NCBI RefSeq assembly: GCF_048269205.1
Contig: NZ_JBLXJC010000001.1
Span: 372,001 to 436,000, forward strand
DNA: 64,000 bases
Source of the DNA: Emcibacter sp048269205
Lineage (GTDB): Bacteria; Pseudomonadota; Alphaproteobacteria; Sphingomonadales; Emcibacteraceae
Direction of reading: 5' to 3'
The notes below the pieces were generated by a model, which was not told where the DNA came from, did not search any database, and saw nothing but the letters and a program-made list of their open reading frames with translations. Shown one piece after another: positions 10,368 to 18,289 of the stretch. Position 1 is the first letter of the stretch; each line of letters starts with the position of its first letter. A program made the translations under genes and the position numbers.

Positions 10368-10649
10368 CTAATGATAATCACAAATTTCCACCTCATGGGC
10401 GTTGCCGTCCCGCCAGACAAAACAGATGCGCCACTGGTCATTGAGGCGGATGCTGTATTGACCGGTTCTGTCGCCCTTCAGCTGTTCCAGCCGGTTACCC
10501 GGCGGGATACGCAGCTCGTTGACGTCTGAGGCGGCATGGATCAGGAGCAGTTTCCGGTAGGCTAGGCGGTGCAGGTTCTACGGTAGTTTTTTGGTAAACT
10601 TCCGATGAAAGACGCGCTCCGTCTGCTTATCCCGAAACCCCCTGATCAT
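10368..10649 (-). pseudogene. higB: HigB/RelE-type toxin with internal amber codon
   Basis: Reading the minus strand from the ATG at 10647-10649 gives MIRGFRDKQTERVFHRKFTKKLP, then TAG at 10578-10580, then in the same frame NLHRLAYRKLLLIHAASDVN, an NRLEQLKGDRTGQYSIRLND block, the QWRICFVWRDG strand and finally VEICDYH with a TAG stop. Both parts match the HigB toxin (RelE superfamily, ribosome-dependent mRNA interferase) along its normal length of about 93 residues, so only one codon is broken. A CAG-to-TAG transition is the simplest cause. Gene order (toxin first, antitoxin 9 bases later) is the usual higBA order. Unless amber suppression occurs, only a 23-residue peptide is made. Confidence 0.85.
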
Positions 10650-10705
10650 GCCTCATGGTATCGTACATCAATAGTATCGTCAATCGATATTATTTTCTCT
10701 CCCTT

Positions 10706-10733
10706 TTGACATTCGCGCCGTCCTTGCTAAAGT
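10706..10733 (+). promoter_or_regulatory. Sigma-70-type promoter of arfB
   Basis: TTGACA (10706-10711), a 16-base spacer and TAAAGT (10728-10733). The expected start point falls at about 10740, which is the A of the arfB ATG, and no Shine-Dalgarno sequence precedes that ATG. This suggests a leaderless transcript. Confidence 0.6.
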
Positions 10734-10739
10734 GGCGCC

Positions 10740-11162
10740 ATGATCGAGGTAACATCCCATATCCATATCGACGAGGACGAGATCGAGGAGCAGTTCATCC
10801 GCTCGCCCGGTCCCGGCGGGCAGAATGTGAACAAGGTTTCGACCGGGGTGCAACTGCGTTTTGATGCGAAAAATTCCCCCGCCCTTTATCCGGCCCTGTT
10901 TGCCCGCCTGCGCACCCTTGCCGGTCAGCGCATGACCAAGGAAGGCGTCCTGGTGATTTCGGTGCATGATACCCGCAGCCAGGCCCGCAACCGGGAACTG
11001 GCGCTGGAGCGGCTCGTGGCCCTGATCCGGGAGGCGACGGTGGTGCCGAAAACACGCCGGCCCACCAAACCCTCACGGGCGGCAAAGGCGCGGCGCATCG
11101 AGGGCAAGAAGAAACGGGGCGGGGTGAAAAAAACACGTGCCAAGGTCGGCCTGAACGATTAA
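10740..11162 (+). CDS. arfB: Alternative ribosome-rescue factor ArfB (peptidyl-tRNA hydrolase)
   Basis: Releases nascent chains from ribosomes stalled at the 3' end of mRNA. The 140-residue protein has the release-factor catalytic loop RSPGPGGQNVNKVST, with Gly26-Gly27-Gln28, then a compact domain and a strongly basic C-terminal tail (KAKRTxR-like KKKRGGVKKTRAK) that in ArfB enters the empty mRNA channel. The stop-codon recognition domains of true release factors are absent, as expected. The ATG at 10740 lies only seven bases after the predicted -10 box and has no ribosome site, so translation may start on a leaderless mRNA. It is transcribed divergently from the higB remnant. Confidence 0.94.
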   Translation: MIEVTSHIHIDEDEIEEQFIRSPGPGGQNVNKVSTGVQLRFDAKNSPALYPALFARLRTLAGQRMTKEGVLVISVHDTRSQARNRELALERLVALIREATVVPKTRRPTKPSRAAKARRIEGKKKRGGVKKTRAKVGLND

Positions 11163-11205
11163 AAACGATTCAGCAGAAGTACAAAAAACAGGGTATTTTC
11201 GAAGT

Positions 11206-12150
11206 ATGGATAATCTCGACCGCTGGCAGCCGGAACATGACTTTCACCTGGAAAATGTAAAGGGGGAGAAGAGCACTTTCCGGGTCATTCTGCTCACCGT
11301 CTTCATGATGGTGGTGGAAATCGCCGCCGGGCTTTCCTTCGGCTCCATGGCGCTGCTGGCCGACGGGCTGCATATGGGCACCCATGCGGCGGCGCTGGGT
11401 ATCACCCTGTTCGCCTATGGCTATGCCCGGCGCAATGCGGAAAATGAAAAATTCAGTTTCGGCACCGGCAAAGTGGGGTTCCTCGGCGGCTATACCAGCG
11501 CCATCGTGCTCGGCATTGTCGCCCTGCTGATGGTGGCGGAGTCCGTCTCCCGGCTGATTACGCCCCAGGCGATCCGTTTTAACGAGGCCATTCTGGTGGC
11601 GGTCGTGGGCCTGATCGTCAATCTGGTCAGCGCCTGGATGCTGAAAGACAGTCATCATCATCACCATGATCACGGACATGGACACGGGCATGAACCGGGG
11701 CATGATCACGATCATCATCATGCGGAAGATCATAATTTGCGGGCCGCCTATATGCACGTGCTGGCCGATGCCCTGACCTCGGTGCTGGCCATCATTGCCC
11801 TGTTTGCCGGCAAGTCGCTGGGGTGGGTATGGATGGATCCGCTGATGGGCATTGTCGGCGCCATCATCATCAGCAAATGGGCCTGGGGCCTGATGCGGGA
11901 CACCGGCCATGTGCTGCTGGACCGGACCGAGGATCCCAGCCTCCGGGCGAAAATCATCGAGGCGATCGAAGGCGACAGTGAGGACCAGGTGGTGGACCTG
12001 CACCTCTGGCAGGTGAGCCCGCACAAGAAAGTGGCGATTCTGTCCATCGTTTCCCGGTCCCCGCAGGCGCCGGAGCACTACCGGGCGCTGATGCCGGAAA
12101 TTGCCGGCCTGGATCATGTGACCATTGAGGTTCATCAGTACGAGGTGTGA
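11206..12150 (+). CDS. dmeF: CDF family Co(II)/Ni(II) efflux protein, DmeF-like
   Basis: A 314-residue inner-membrane cation diffusion facilitator exporting divalent metal in exchange for protons. Six hydrophobic helices are visible, with metal-site motifs ALLADGLHMGTH in helix 2 and HVLADALTS in helix 5. Between helices 4 and 5 is a His-rich cytoplasmic loop (about residues 148-178, some 20 His), followed by the soluble C-terminal domain (DLHLWQVSPHKKVAIL). The WQPEHDFHLEN start and the His loop match DmeF, which in characterised bacteria exports cobalt and nickel. Its location between a B12-dependent mutase and meaB fits a cobalt theme, but co-regulation is not shown. Confidence 0.9.
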   Translation: MDNLDRWQPEHDFHLENVKGEKSTFRVILLTVFMMVVEIAAGLSFGSMALLADGLHMGTHAAALGITLFAYGYARRNAENEKFSFGTGKVGFLGGYTSAIVLGIVALLMVAESVSRLITPQAIRFNEAILVAVVGLIVNLVSAWMLKDSHHHHHDHGHGHGHEPGHDHDHHHAEDHNLRAAYMHVLADALTSVLAIIALFAGKSLGWVWMDPLMGIVGAIIISKWAWGLMRDTGHVLLDRTEDPSLRAKIIEAIEGDSEDQVVDLHLWQVSPHKKVAILSIVSRSPQAPEHYRALMPEIAGLDHVTIEVHQYEV

Positions 12151-12290
12151 CCCCGTCATTCTGTGAATTTCCGGTGAAACGGTTGCGATGCAGCATGATT
12201 TGCGCTATTGAAGCCGCTGATCAGGGCCGCCGCCTGAACAATTCGGGGTGGCCGTAAAACAAAGGCCTGTAAGGCCGGACAGGGTATATC

Positions 12291-13886
12291 GTGAACAGTT
12301 CTGCACAAGCCGCAGACGGCAAAAAACCGTCTCCTTTCCATGGCCTTTCTCTCGGACAGGCCAAGACCGAAATCTTTTCCGGCCTGACCGTGGCCCTGGC
12401 CCTGGTGCCGGAAGCGGTGGCCTTTGCCTTCGTTGCCGGGGTTAATCCGCTGGTCGGGCTATATGCCGCTTTCATCGTCGGGCTGATCACGGCCCTGTTC
12501 GGGGGCCGTCCGGGCATGATCTCCGGCGCCACCGGCGCGCTGGCCGTGGTGATGGTCAGTCTGGTGGCGGCCCACGGGGTGGAATATCTGTTTGCCACCG
12601 TCGTCCTGATGGGTATTTTCCAGATCCTGGCCGGCATTTTCCGGCTCGGCAAGTTCATCCGCATGATCCCCCACCCGGTGATGCTGGGCTTTGTCAACGG
12701 TCTGGCGATTGTGATTTTCCTGGCCCAGATGGGGCAGTTCAAGGTTACCAACGAGCTTGGTGAGAAAGTCTGGATGACCGGGACGCCGCTCGTCATGATG
12801 CTGGGGCTGGTGGTCCTGACCATGTTCATCATCCATTTCATGCCGAAAATCACCAAATTCATTCCCGCTCCGCTGGCCGCCATTGTCGGGGTCAGCGCCG
12901 TGGTGATCGGCCTTGACCTTGATGTGCCGCGGGTCGGCGACATGGCCTCCATCGCCGGGGGACTGCCGGATTTCCATATTCCCATGGTGCCGCTAACCCT
13001 TGAAACCTTTGAAATTATCCTGCCCTATTCCCTGATCCTGGCGGCCATCGGGCTCATTGAGTCTCTGCTGACCCTCAACCTGGCCAACGAAATGCTGGAC
13101 AAACAGGGCGGCGCCAGCAAGGAATGCGTGGCCCAGGGCGCGGCCAATGTGGTAACCGGTTTCTTTGGCGGCATGGGCGGTTGCGCCATGATCGGCCAGA
13201 GCATCATTAACCTCAAATCCGGCGGGCGGCACCGCCTCAGCGGCATTACTGCTGCGCTGTTCCTGTTGGTCTTCATCCTGTTTGCCTCCGGTCTGATTGA
13301 ACAGATTCCGCTGGCGGCTCTGGTGGGTGTGATGTTCATGGTGGTGATCGGCACCTTTGCCTGGACCACTTTCAAGATCCTGATGGTGATCCCCCGGGCC
13401 GATGCCTTTGTGCTGTTGCTGGTAACAGGTATCACGGTGATCAGCGATCTGGCCATGGCGGTGATCGCCGGGGTGATCGTTTCCGCACTGGTCTATGCCT
13501 GGCAGGTGTCGAAACGGATTAATGCCACAACCCAGATTGATGACCGGGGCAGCAAGGTCTATCTGCTGAGCGGCCCGCTGTTTTTCGGATCGGTGGAAAG
13601 CTTCAATGCGCTGTTTGATCCGGCCCGGGATCCGGATGATGTGATCGTGGACTTCATCAACAGCCGGGTGGTGGACCATTCCGCGCTGCAGGCCATCGAC
13701 AGCATGGCGGAAAAATATGAAAAGGCCGGTAAGAAACTGCACCTCAGGCATTTGAGCCCGGACTGCAAGCGCCTTCTGACCCGGGCCAACAAGTTTATGG
13801 AGGTTTCTGTGATCGAGGATCCCCATTACGGCGTGGCTGTGGATTATCCTGAAGAGGAGGAAGAGATTGAGGCTGCAAAGCCCTGA
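12291..13886 (+). CDS. SulP family inorganic anion transporter with STAS domain
   Basis: A 531-residue membrane transporter of the SLC26/SulP family, which moves sulfate, bicarbonate or related anions. The N-terminal 400 residues hold 10 or more hydrophobic helices, with family blocks ALVPEAVAFAFVAGVNPLVG and FFGGMGGCAMIGQSIINLKSGG. The C-terminal STAS domain follows (residues about 420-510: YLLSGPLFFGSVESF, VDFINSRVVDHSALQAIDSM). The start is a GTG with AGGG eight bases upstream. The substrate cannot be decided; the short second-half motif resembles bacterial sulfate/bicarbonate members. It lies 140 bases downstream of dmeF and is likely its own unit. Confidence 0.92.
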   Translation: MNSSAQAADGKKPSPFHGLSLGQAKTEIFSGLTVALALVPEAVAFAFVAGVNPLVGLYAAFIVGLITALFGGRPGMISGATGALAVVMVSLVAAHGVEYLFATVVLMGIFQILAGIFRLGKFIRMIPHPVMLGFVNGLAIVIFLAQMGQFKVTNELGEKVWMTGTPLVMMLGLVVLTMFIIHFMPKITKFIPAPLAAIVGVSAVVIGLDLDVPRVGDMASIAGGLPDFHIPMVPLTLETFEIILPYSLILAAIGLIESLLTLNLANEMLDKQGGASKECVAQGAANVVTGFFGGMGGCAMIGQSIINLKSGGRHRLSGITAALFLLVFILFASGLIEQIPLAALVGVMFMVVIGTFAWTTFKILMVIPRADAFVLLLVTGITVISDLAMAVIAGVIVSALVYAWQVSKRINATTQIDDRGSKVYLLSGPLFFGSVESFNALFDPARDPDDVIVDFINSRVVDHSALQAIDSMAEKYEKAGKKLHLRHLSPDCKRLLTRANKFMEVSVIEDPHYGVAVDYPEEEEEIEAAKP

Positions 13887-13959
13887 TGCGCGTTCTATAA
13901 ATCCTCTGTACATTCGGCTTGTTAGTCCTTAAAACCAATAGGGAATTAAGGACCAGGCC

Positions 13960-14925
13960 ATGGATATCGAAAGTTTGAAAGAGGGTATTCTCAAGGGCCA
14001 GCGCCGGGCGCTGGCCAAGGGAATTACGCTGTCTGAATCCACCCGCTCCGAACATCAGGCCGAGGCCCAGAAACTTCTGACCGCCCTGTTGCCCCATACC
14101 GGCGGGGCAATCCGGCTCGGCTTTACCGGCACGCCCGGTGTCGGCAAATCCACCTTTATCGAAGCCTTTGGCACCTTTCTTACCGAACAGGGCCTGAAGG
14201 TCGCTGTCCTGGCCATTGATCCTTCCTCGACCCTCAACGGCGGTTCCATCCTTGGTGACAAGACCCGTATGGAGCACCTGAGCCGTAATCCGAAAGCCTT
14301 TATCCGCCCGTCTCCTTCCGGCGGCAGCCTCGGCGGCGTGGCCCGGCGCACCCGGGAGGCACTCTTGATGTGCGAGGCGGCGGGCTATGATGTGATCCTG
14401 ATCGAGACGGTCGGTGTCGGCCAGTCGGAAGTTGCCGTGGCGGAAATGGTGGACATGTTCCTGCTGCTGCTGTCCCCCGGTGGCGGCGATGACCTGCAGG
14501 GCATCAAACGCGGGATCATGGAGCTTGCCGATCTGGTGATTGTCAACAAGGCCGACGGTGACCTGGAGGCGGCAGCCAAGCGGGCAGCGGCGGATTATAC
14601 CCTTGCCCTGCATCTGATGCGGCCGAAGAGCCCCAACTGGACGGCCCATGTCTGTCTGGCGTCGGCCCTGAAGAGCAAGGGGCTGGAGGAGATCTGGCAG
14701 GCTGTCGGACAGTACCGGGAAAAGCTCGGCGACAGTGGGGAGCTGGCGGCCAATCGGGCGGACCAGGCTGTGTCCTGGATGTGGTCTGAAATCCACGACC
14801 AGCTGGTGGATCGTTTCCGCGACCATCTGCCGGAACGGCTCGCCGAGACCGAGACGGCGGTCAGGGAGGGCAAGCTGCCGCCGACTGCGGCGGCACGGGA
14901 GCTTCTGGAAGCCTTCCTCGGGTAA
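13960..14925 (+). CDS. meaB: Methylmalonyl-CoA mutase-associated GTPase MeaB
   Basis: A 321-residue G3E-type GTPase that loads adenosylcobalamin into methylmalonyl-CoA mutase and protects it from inactivation. Visible motifs are the P-loop GTPGVGKST near residue 54, the family block DPSSTLNGGSILGDKTRM, the Walker B/switch IETVGVGQSE, and the base-specificity motif NKADGD. The C-terminal helical arm (SWMWSEIHDQLVDRF) provides the dimer interface in characterised homologues. The ATG follows AAGGACCAGGCC. It supports the scpA product, although the two genes are separated by the toxin-antitoxin patch, arfB, dmeF and sulP. Confidence 0.96.
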   Translation: MDIESLKEGILKGQRRALAKGITLSESTRSEHQAEAQKLLTALLPHTGGAIRLGFTGTPGVGKSTFIEAFGTFLTEQGLKVAVLAIDPSSTLNGGSILGDKTRMEHLSRNPKAFIRPSPSGGSLGGVARRTREALLMCEAAGYDVILIETVGVGQSEVAVAEMVDMFLLLLSPGGGDDLQGIKRGIMELADLVIVNKADGDLEAAAKRAAADYTLALHLMRPKSPNWTAHVCLASALKSKGLEEIWQAVGQYREKLGDSGELAANRADQAVSWMWSEIHDQLVDRFRDHLPERLAETETAVREGKLPPTAAARELLEAFLG

Positions 14926-15096
14926 ACCCGGTTCTGAGCATCCTACTAGTTTCTTTGAGCTACTGGTCTGTGTACCGATTATATGGTATAGTCCGCCTCG
15001 CTTTCATTACTGGTATTTTTTCATAAAATTATCTATCAATTCTTTAAGTAAATCACCAGATTGTCTCATCAAAAAAAGGTGAAGTAACGCGCGAGT

Positions 15097-15113
15097 CTGT
15101 ACTGCGCGTACAG
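15097..15113. promoter_or_regulatory. Inverted repeat upstream of the metzincin-like gene
   Basis: CTGTAC-TGCGC-GTACAG is a perfect 6-bp inverted repeat 124 bases before the start at 15237. It lies in a 311-base gene-free region (14926-15236) whose middle part, 14990-15080, is clearly AT-rich. No RNA gene or small coding frame is convincing there. The repeat is a candidate operator for the downstream two-gene unit. Confidence 0.4.
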
Positions 15114-15236
15114 TGATAAGTTCTGAAAAACGGTTGTGTTCATGTATCTGCAGGTTCGTTGTGAGAGCCCGCAGAAAGCAGACTTTTATTCCCGCCTATT
15201 AATGGTTCAAACAGAATGCTAGCAAAGGAGCATGTT

Positions 15237-17357
15237 ATGATTAACATCGACCCTAGTTCTCCGGCTGTTGACGATATTGCCGGATATGATCAAGAGCTGA
15301 GCATCGAAGACATTTCAGCGATTGAAGAAAGCAACCAAATGACAAGCCCTCTCCTTTCACCCGGAGAAGGGGCTGGTGCAATACAGGCAGGTGGCGGGGA
15401 TGTGCACGGGGTTTCCGAGGAATCCCAGGGTGTAGCAGGTGAGGGGCAAGGAGCAGATGCGGCAGTCGCCAAGCCGGTCAAGGGTGCCCCGATTCCGCTT
15501 CCGCTCCCGGTAAGGTCCCGCAGGGTAAGCGGGTGTTATTCAAACTGCCCGAAACCCTGGAAACTTGAACTGCGTGTAGATGTGGACGGACGCCGTCCGT
15601 TACGGATGGTCAGTGGCGACTATTTCTACAAGTCCGGTTCCACGACCAGCTATTTCGGATCCTTCAAAGTGAAGGCCCCCACCATCAAAATCAGCAACAA
15701 TACGGTGGTGATTACGGGAATTGCCGAAACGACCTGGAATACGAGCTACCGCAAGATTGTGGTTCAGATTCCCCGGCATAATATCTATCAGCCGGCGGCA
15801 AATGCCTATGTGCAATGGCTGACCCTGAACAACAAGAAAGGGGCCCAGTATGTCTGCACCTATGATTCGGCCTATTTCAGGAAAGTGGAACTGGAGCAGG
15901 ATCACGAAGAATCTGTCACACCCTTCGTTTCCTACAATACCGGCGCCCTGCCCTCCGGCGGCAGCGCCAGGACCCTGACAGTGGCCAAGGCTTACGGGGA
16001 AGCCGGGGTCGAGGTGATCAGTTCCGGCGTGACCAACCAGGTGCCGACGTCTGCAGCTGGCGCAAATCACCAATGGAGCAATGCGGAACTGCATGATGCC
16101 ATGGAAGCGAATTTCAGCCTGTGGCAGGATGTGCCGCACTGGAAGGTCTGGCTGTTTCATGCCCGCGCCCATGAATATGGCACCGGACTGCTGGGCATTA
16201 TGTATGACCAGAAAGACAAGCAGCGCCAGGGCTGCGCCTCTTTCTATCAGAATATTTCCAGCGGATCTGCTGCCGATCAAAGGACCCAGGTCTATGTGAA
16301 CGTGCATGAACTGGGGCATTGCTTCAACCTGTTCCATTCGTTCCATAAAACCTACATGGACCCGCCGCTTCCCAATCGGCCGGACTCCTTGTCCTGGATG
16401 AACTATCCCCAGAATTATCCCGGCGGGGCAGCCACCTTCTGGAGCAACTTCGACTTCCAGTTCGATACTCTGGAGGTGACCCATCTCCGGCATGCTTACC
16501 GCAATGACGTCATCTTTGGCGGCAACCCCTTTGGCAAGGGGGCGGCTGCAGAGGATCATCTGGACTTTATGGGCACCCTGACGGATGATTCCGGCCTGAG
16601 TGTTTCTGTGGAGGCCCATCATGCGGATAGTCTGGGCACCCCGGTTTATGTGACCGTGAAAGTGGAAAATACTTCTTCGGGACCGAAAGCCGTGTTCAAG
16701 GATCTTGATCCGGCGAGCGGTCTGGTCCAGATACTGATCAGAAAACCGGATGGCGCGGTCCTGACCTACAAGCCGCCCATGTGCAACCTGATCGTTCCGG
16801 AAAGCAAGATCCTGAAGCCTGGCGAGGCCCTGAAAGCCAATGCCTTTATCGGTCTGGACGGTGAAGACGGCCTGATCTTTGAAACGCCGGGCATGTATCA
16901 GCTTGTGGCCACCTATTATGCCGAGGATGGCTCCGCCATTGTTTCTCCTGTCCAGCGGGTCAACATCAAGGCCCCGCGTACGGAAGCCGAAGATAATCTG
17001 GCTGATCTCATGCTCGGACATGAACAGGGCATGCAGTTCTTCCTCGAGGGCTCTCCCTCCAGCTTCCTGAAAAAAGGCGATGATGCCTTCCAGCAGGTGC
17101 TAGAGGAATATCCGGAACATCCCATTGCGGCATTCGTCGGCAGTGTGGAAGGCTTGAAATCCAGTCGGGACTTTGTCCAGATTGACCTTGACCACAAGGT
17201 CAAAGTCAAGCGCAAGGATCAGAAAGCGACCGCAGACTATCTGTCCAGGGCCCTGAAGAACAAAGGCGCCCAGAACAAGATGGGTCCCGAGCTCTTTGGC
17301 CATTTCCAGGATGCTCTGAGCGATGTGAAGGGCAAAGGCAAAAAAGAAGACGCCTGA
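15237..17357 (+). CDS. Unassigned metzincin-like zinc metallopeptidase
   Basis: A 706-residue protein not assigned to a named family. It contains HELGHCFNLFH at residues 357-367, matching the HExxHxxNxxH zinc-binding pattern, and SWMNYP with Met388 as a plausible Met-turn 21 residues later; together these indicate a metzincin peptidase. Residues 1-70 are a low-complexity Gly/Ala/Glu/Ser segment with no signal peptide, 80-240 a beta-rich region, 460-590 an Ig-like beta segment (YVTVKVENTSSGPKAVFKDL), and the C-terminus is helical and Lys-rich. AAAGGAG six bases before the ATG at 15237 decides the start. The acidic N-terminus (QELSIEDISAIEES) resembles leader segments of exported peptides, but no Gly-Gly site follows. 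Export route, target and function are unknown. Confidence 0.75.
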   Translation: MINIDPSSPAVDDIAGYDQELSIEDISAIEESNQMTSPLLSPGEGAGAIQAGGGDVHGVSEESQGVAGEGQGADAAVAKPVKGAPIPLPLPVRSRRVSGCYSNCPKPWKLELRVDVDGRRPLRMVSGDYFYKSGSTTSYFGSFKVKAPTIKISNNTVVITGIAETTWNTSYRKIVVQIPRHNIYQPAANAYVQWLTLNNKKGAQYVCTYDSAYFRKVELEQDHEESVTPFVSYNTGALPSGGSARTLTVAKAYGEAGVEVISSGVTNQVPTSAAGANHQWSNAELHDAMEANFSLWQDVPHWKVWLFHARAHEYGTGLLGIMYDQKDKQRQGCASFYQNISSGSAADQRTQVYVNVHELGHCFNLFHSFHKTYMDPPLPNRPDSLSWMNYPQNYPGGAATFWSNFDFQFDTLEVTHLRHAYRNDVIFGGNPFGKGAAAEDHLDFMGTLTDDSGLSVSVEAHHADSLGTPVYVTVKVENTSSGPKAVFKDLDPASGLVQILIRKPDGAVLTYKPPMCNLIVPESKILKPGEALKANAFIGLDGEDGLIFETPGMYQLVATYYAEDGSAIVSPVQRVNIKAPRTEAEDNLADLMLGHEQGMQFFLEGSPSSFLKKGDDAFQQVLEEYPEHPIAAFVGSVEGLKSSRDFVQIDLDHKVKVKRKDQKATADYLSRALKNKGAQNKMGPELFGHFQDALSDVKGKGKKEDA

Positions 17358-17368
17358 AGCTATCCCAT

Positions 17369-17400
17369 GCAGCAGCCGGGACCAGGGTCCCGGCTGCTGC
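17369..17400 (+). promoter_or_regulatory. 15-bp perfect intercistronic hairpin
   Basis: GCAGCAGCCGGGACC and its exact reverse complement are separated by only two bases, just after the metzincin-like gene and 31 bases before the next start. It is GC-rich with no T tract, so it is more likely an RNA-processing, stability or attenuation element than a classic terminator. Confidence 0.65.
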
Positions 17401-17431
17401 ACCTAAGGTGAATTTGTAAAGGAATTCGGGA

Positions 17432-17731
17432 ATGTCAAAAATTGAAATTGCCTTTCAGGCAGGATTTGAAAATGATGAAGTTGTTGTGGAAATGAACAAC
17501 AGCAGGAAAATATATTCCGGCCTGACCACAGATTATTCAATCGGTCTGGCTGAACGGGTTGTTCTTGAGAGCCAGTCCGACAGCGCCACTCTGGATATTG
17601 AACTTCCCAAGCGGAACCAGGATATCCATCTCGATGTAGATCTGTCGAAGGATGTTTATGTGAAGGTCAATCTTACACCTGACGGGAAGCTACAGGTCGA
17701 AGAAGGAGACGCCGAGGCGGCCTATTTCTGA
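17432..17731 (+). CDS. Small acidic beta-rich hypothetical protein
   Basis: A 99-residue protein not recognised. It alternates polar and hydrophobic residues in strand-like runs (KIEIAFQAGF, EVVVEMNN, ATLDIELPK, IHLDVDLSKDVYVKVNL), has net negative charge, no signal peptide, no membrane segment and no cysteine. A good ribosome site (AAAGGAATTCGGG) precedes the ATG. It lies 74 bases downstream of the metzincin-like gene on the same strand, with the perfect hairpin between. Position and size would suit an inhibitor, chaperone or immunity-like partner of the peptidase, but nothing in the sequence shows this directly. Confidence 0.7.
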   Translation: MSKIEIAFQAGFENDEVVVEMNNSRKIYSGLTTDYSIGLAERVVLESQSDSATLDIELPKRNQDIHLDVDLSKDVYVKVNLTPDGKLQVEEGDAEAAYF

Positions 17732-17825
17732 AAAGCTGTCTTTCCCCTGTCTGAGGTGCAGGGGGGAAGAAATTCAAGGGTCTCCGGGTTTGGCAGGTTC
17801 ATTTTGATTCTTGGGTTGTTTGTTC

Positions 17826-17854
17826 TTGACGGGATTGCCGCAATACCATATATA
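17826..17854 (+). promoter_or_regulatory. Strong sigma-70-type promoter of rpmB
   Basis: TTGACG (17826-17831), an exact 17-base spacer, then TATATA (17849-17854), 92 bases before the L28 start. It is the clearest housekeeping promoter in the window. Confidence 0.75.
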
Positions 17855-17945
17855 CCGCTTTCAAGTTTTACGGGGCCTCCCGGCGATTCTCGTGAGTTAT
17901 TGGTGATGGCCCCTGGATACAACGTTAAAAAACAAGGACAAAGCA

Positions 17946-18239
17946 ATGTCACGCGTATGTGAATTGACCGGCAAGGGTGTGATGAGCGGCAACAACGTAA
18001 GCCATGCCATGAACAAGACTCGTCGCCGTTTTCTGCCGAACCTGACCAAGGCAACTCTTCTGAGCGATGTACTGGGTCAATCCGTCAGCCTGCGGATTTC
18101 AGCCCATGCCCTGCGCTCTGTCGAGCATAACGGCGGTCTGGACAACTTCCTGATGAAATCACGGGATGAAAATCTGTCCATCAAAGCCCGTCGCCTGAAA
18201 AAGCAGGTCAAGAAAAAGGCTGCTGAGAAAGCCGCCTGA
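17946..18239 (+). CDS. rpmB: 50S ribosomal protein L28
   Basis: A 97-residue ribosomal protein of the large subunit. MSRVCELTGKGVMSGNNVSH is the family N-terminus, followed by NKTRRRFLPNL and the basic C-terminal RRLKKQVKKKAAEKAA. Length is normal for the alphaproteobacterial form, which has an extended tail. ACAAGGACAAAGC supplies the ribosome site. It has its own strong promoter and is followed 25 bases later by an intrinsic terminator, so it is a single-gene unit. The rpmB, phytase-like, cobT, cobS, J-domain neighbourhood is familiar from other alphaproteobacteria. Confidence 0.98.
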   Translation: MSRVCELTGKGVMSGNNVSHAMNKTRRRFLPNLTKATLLSDVLGQSVSLRISAHALRSVEHNGGLDNFLMKSRDENLSIKARRLKKQVKKKAAEKAA

Positions 18240-18264
18240 TTTTTCTGGACAGAATATGATGAAG

Positions 18265-18289
18265 AGCCGCTGTTACAGCGGCTTTTTTT
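18265..18289 (+). terminator. Intrinsic terminator of rpmB
   Basis: An 8-bp stem AGCCGCTG / CAGCGGCT with loop TTA runs directly into a seven-base T tract. Confidence 0.92.

Noticed and set aside
11170..12159. A His-rich 329-codon frame antisense to dmeF
   Set aside because: The His content arises from reading the His-rich loop and ATG-rich codons of dmeF in the opposite strand.
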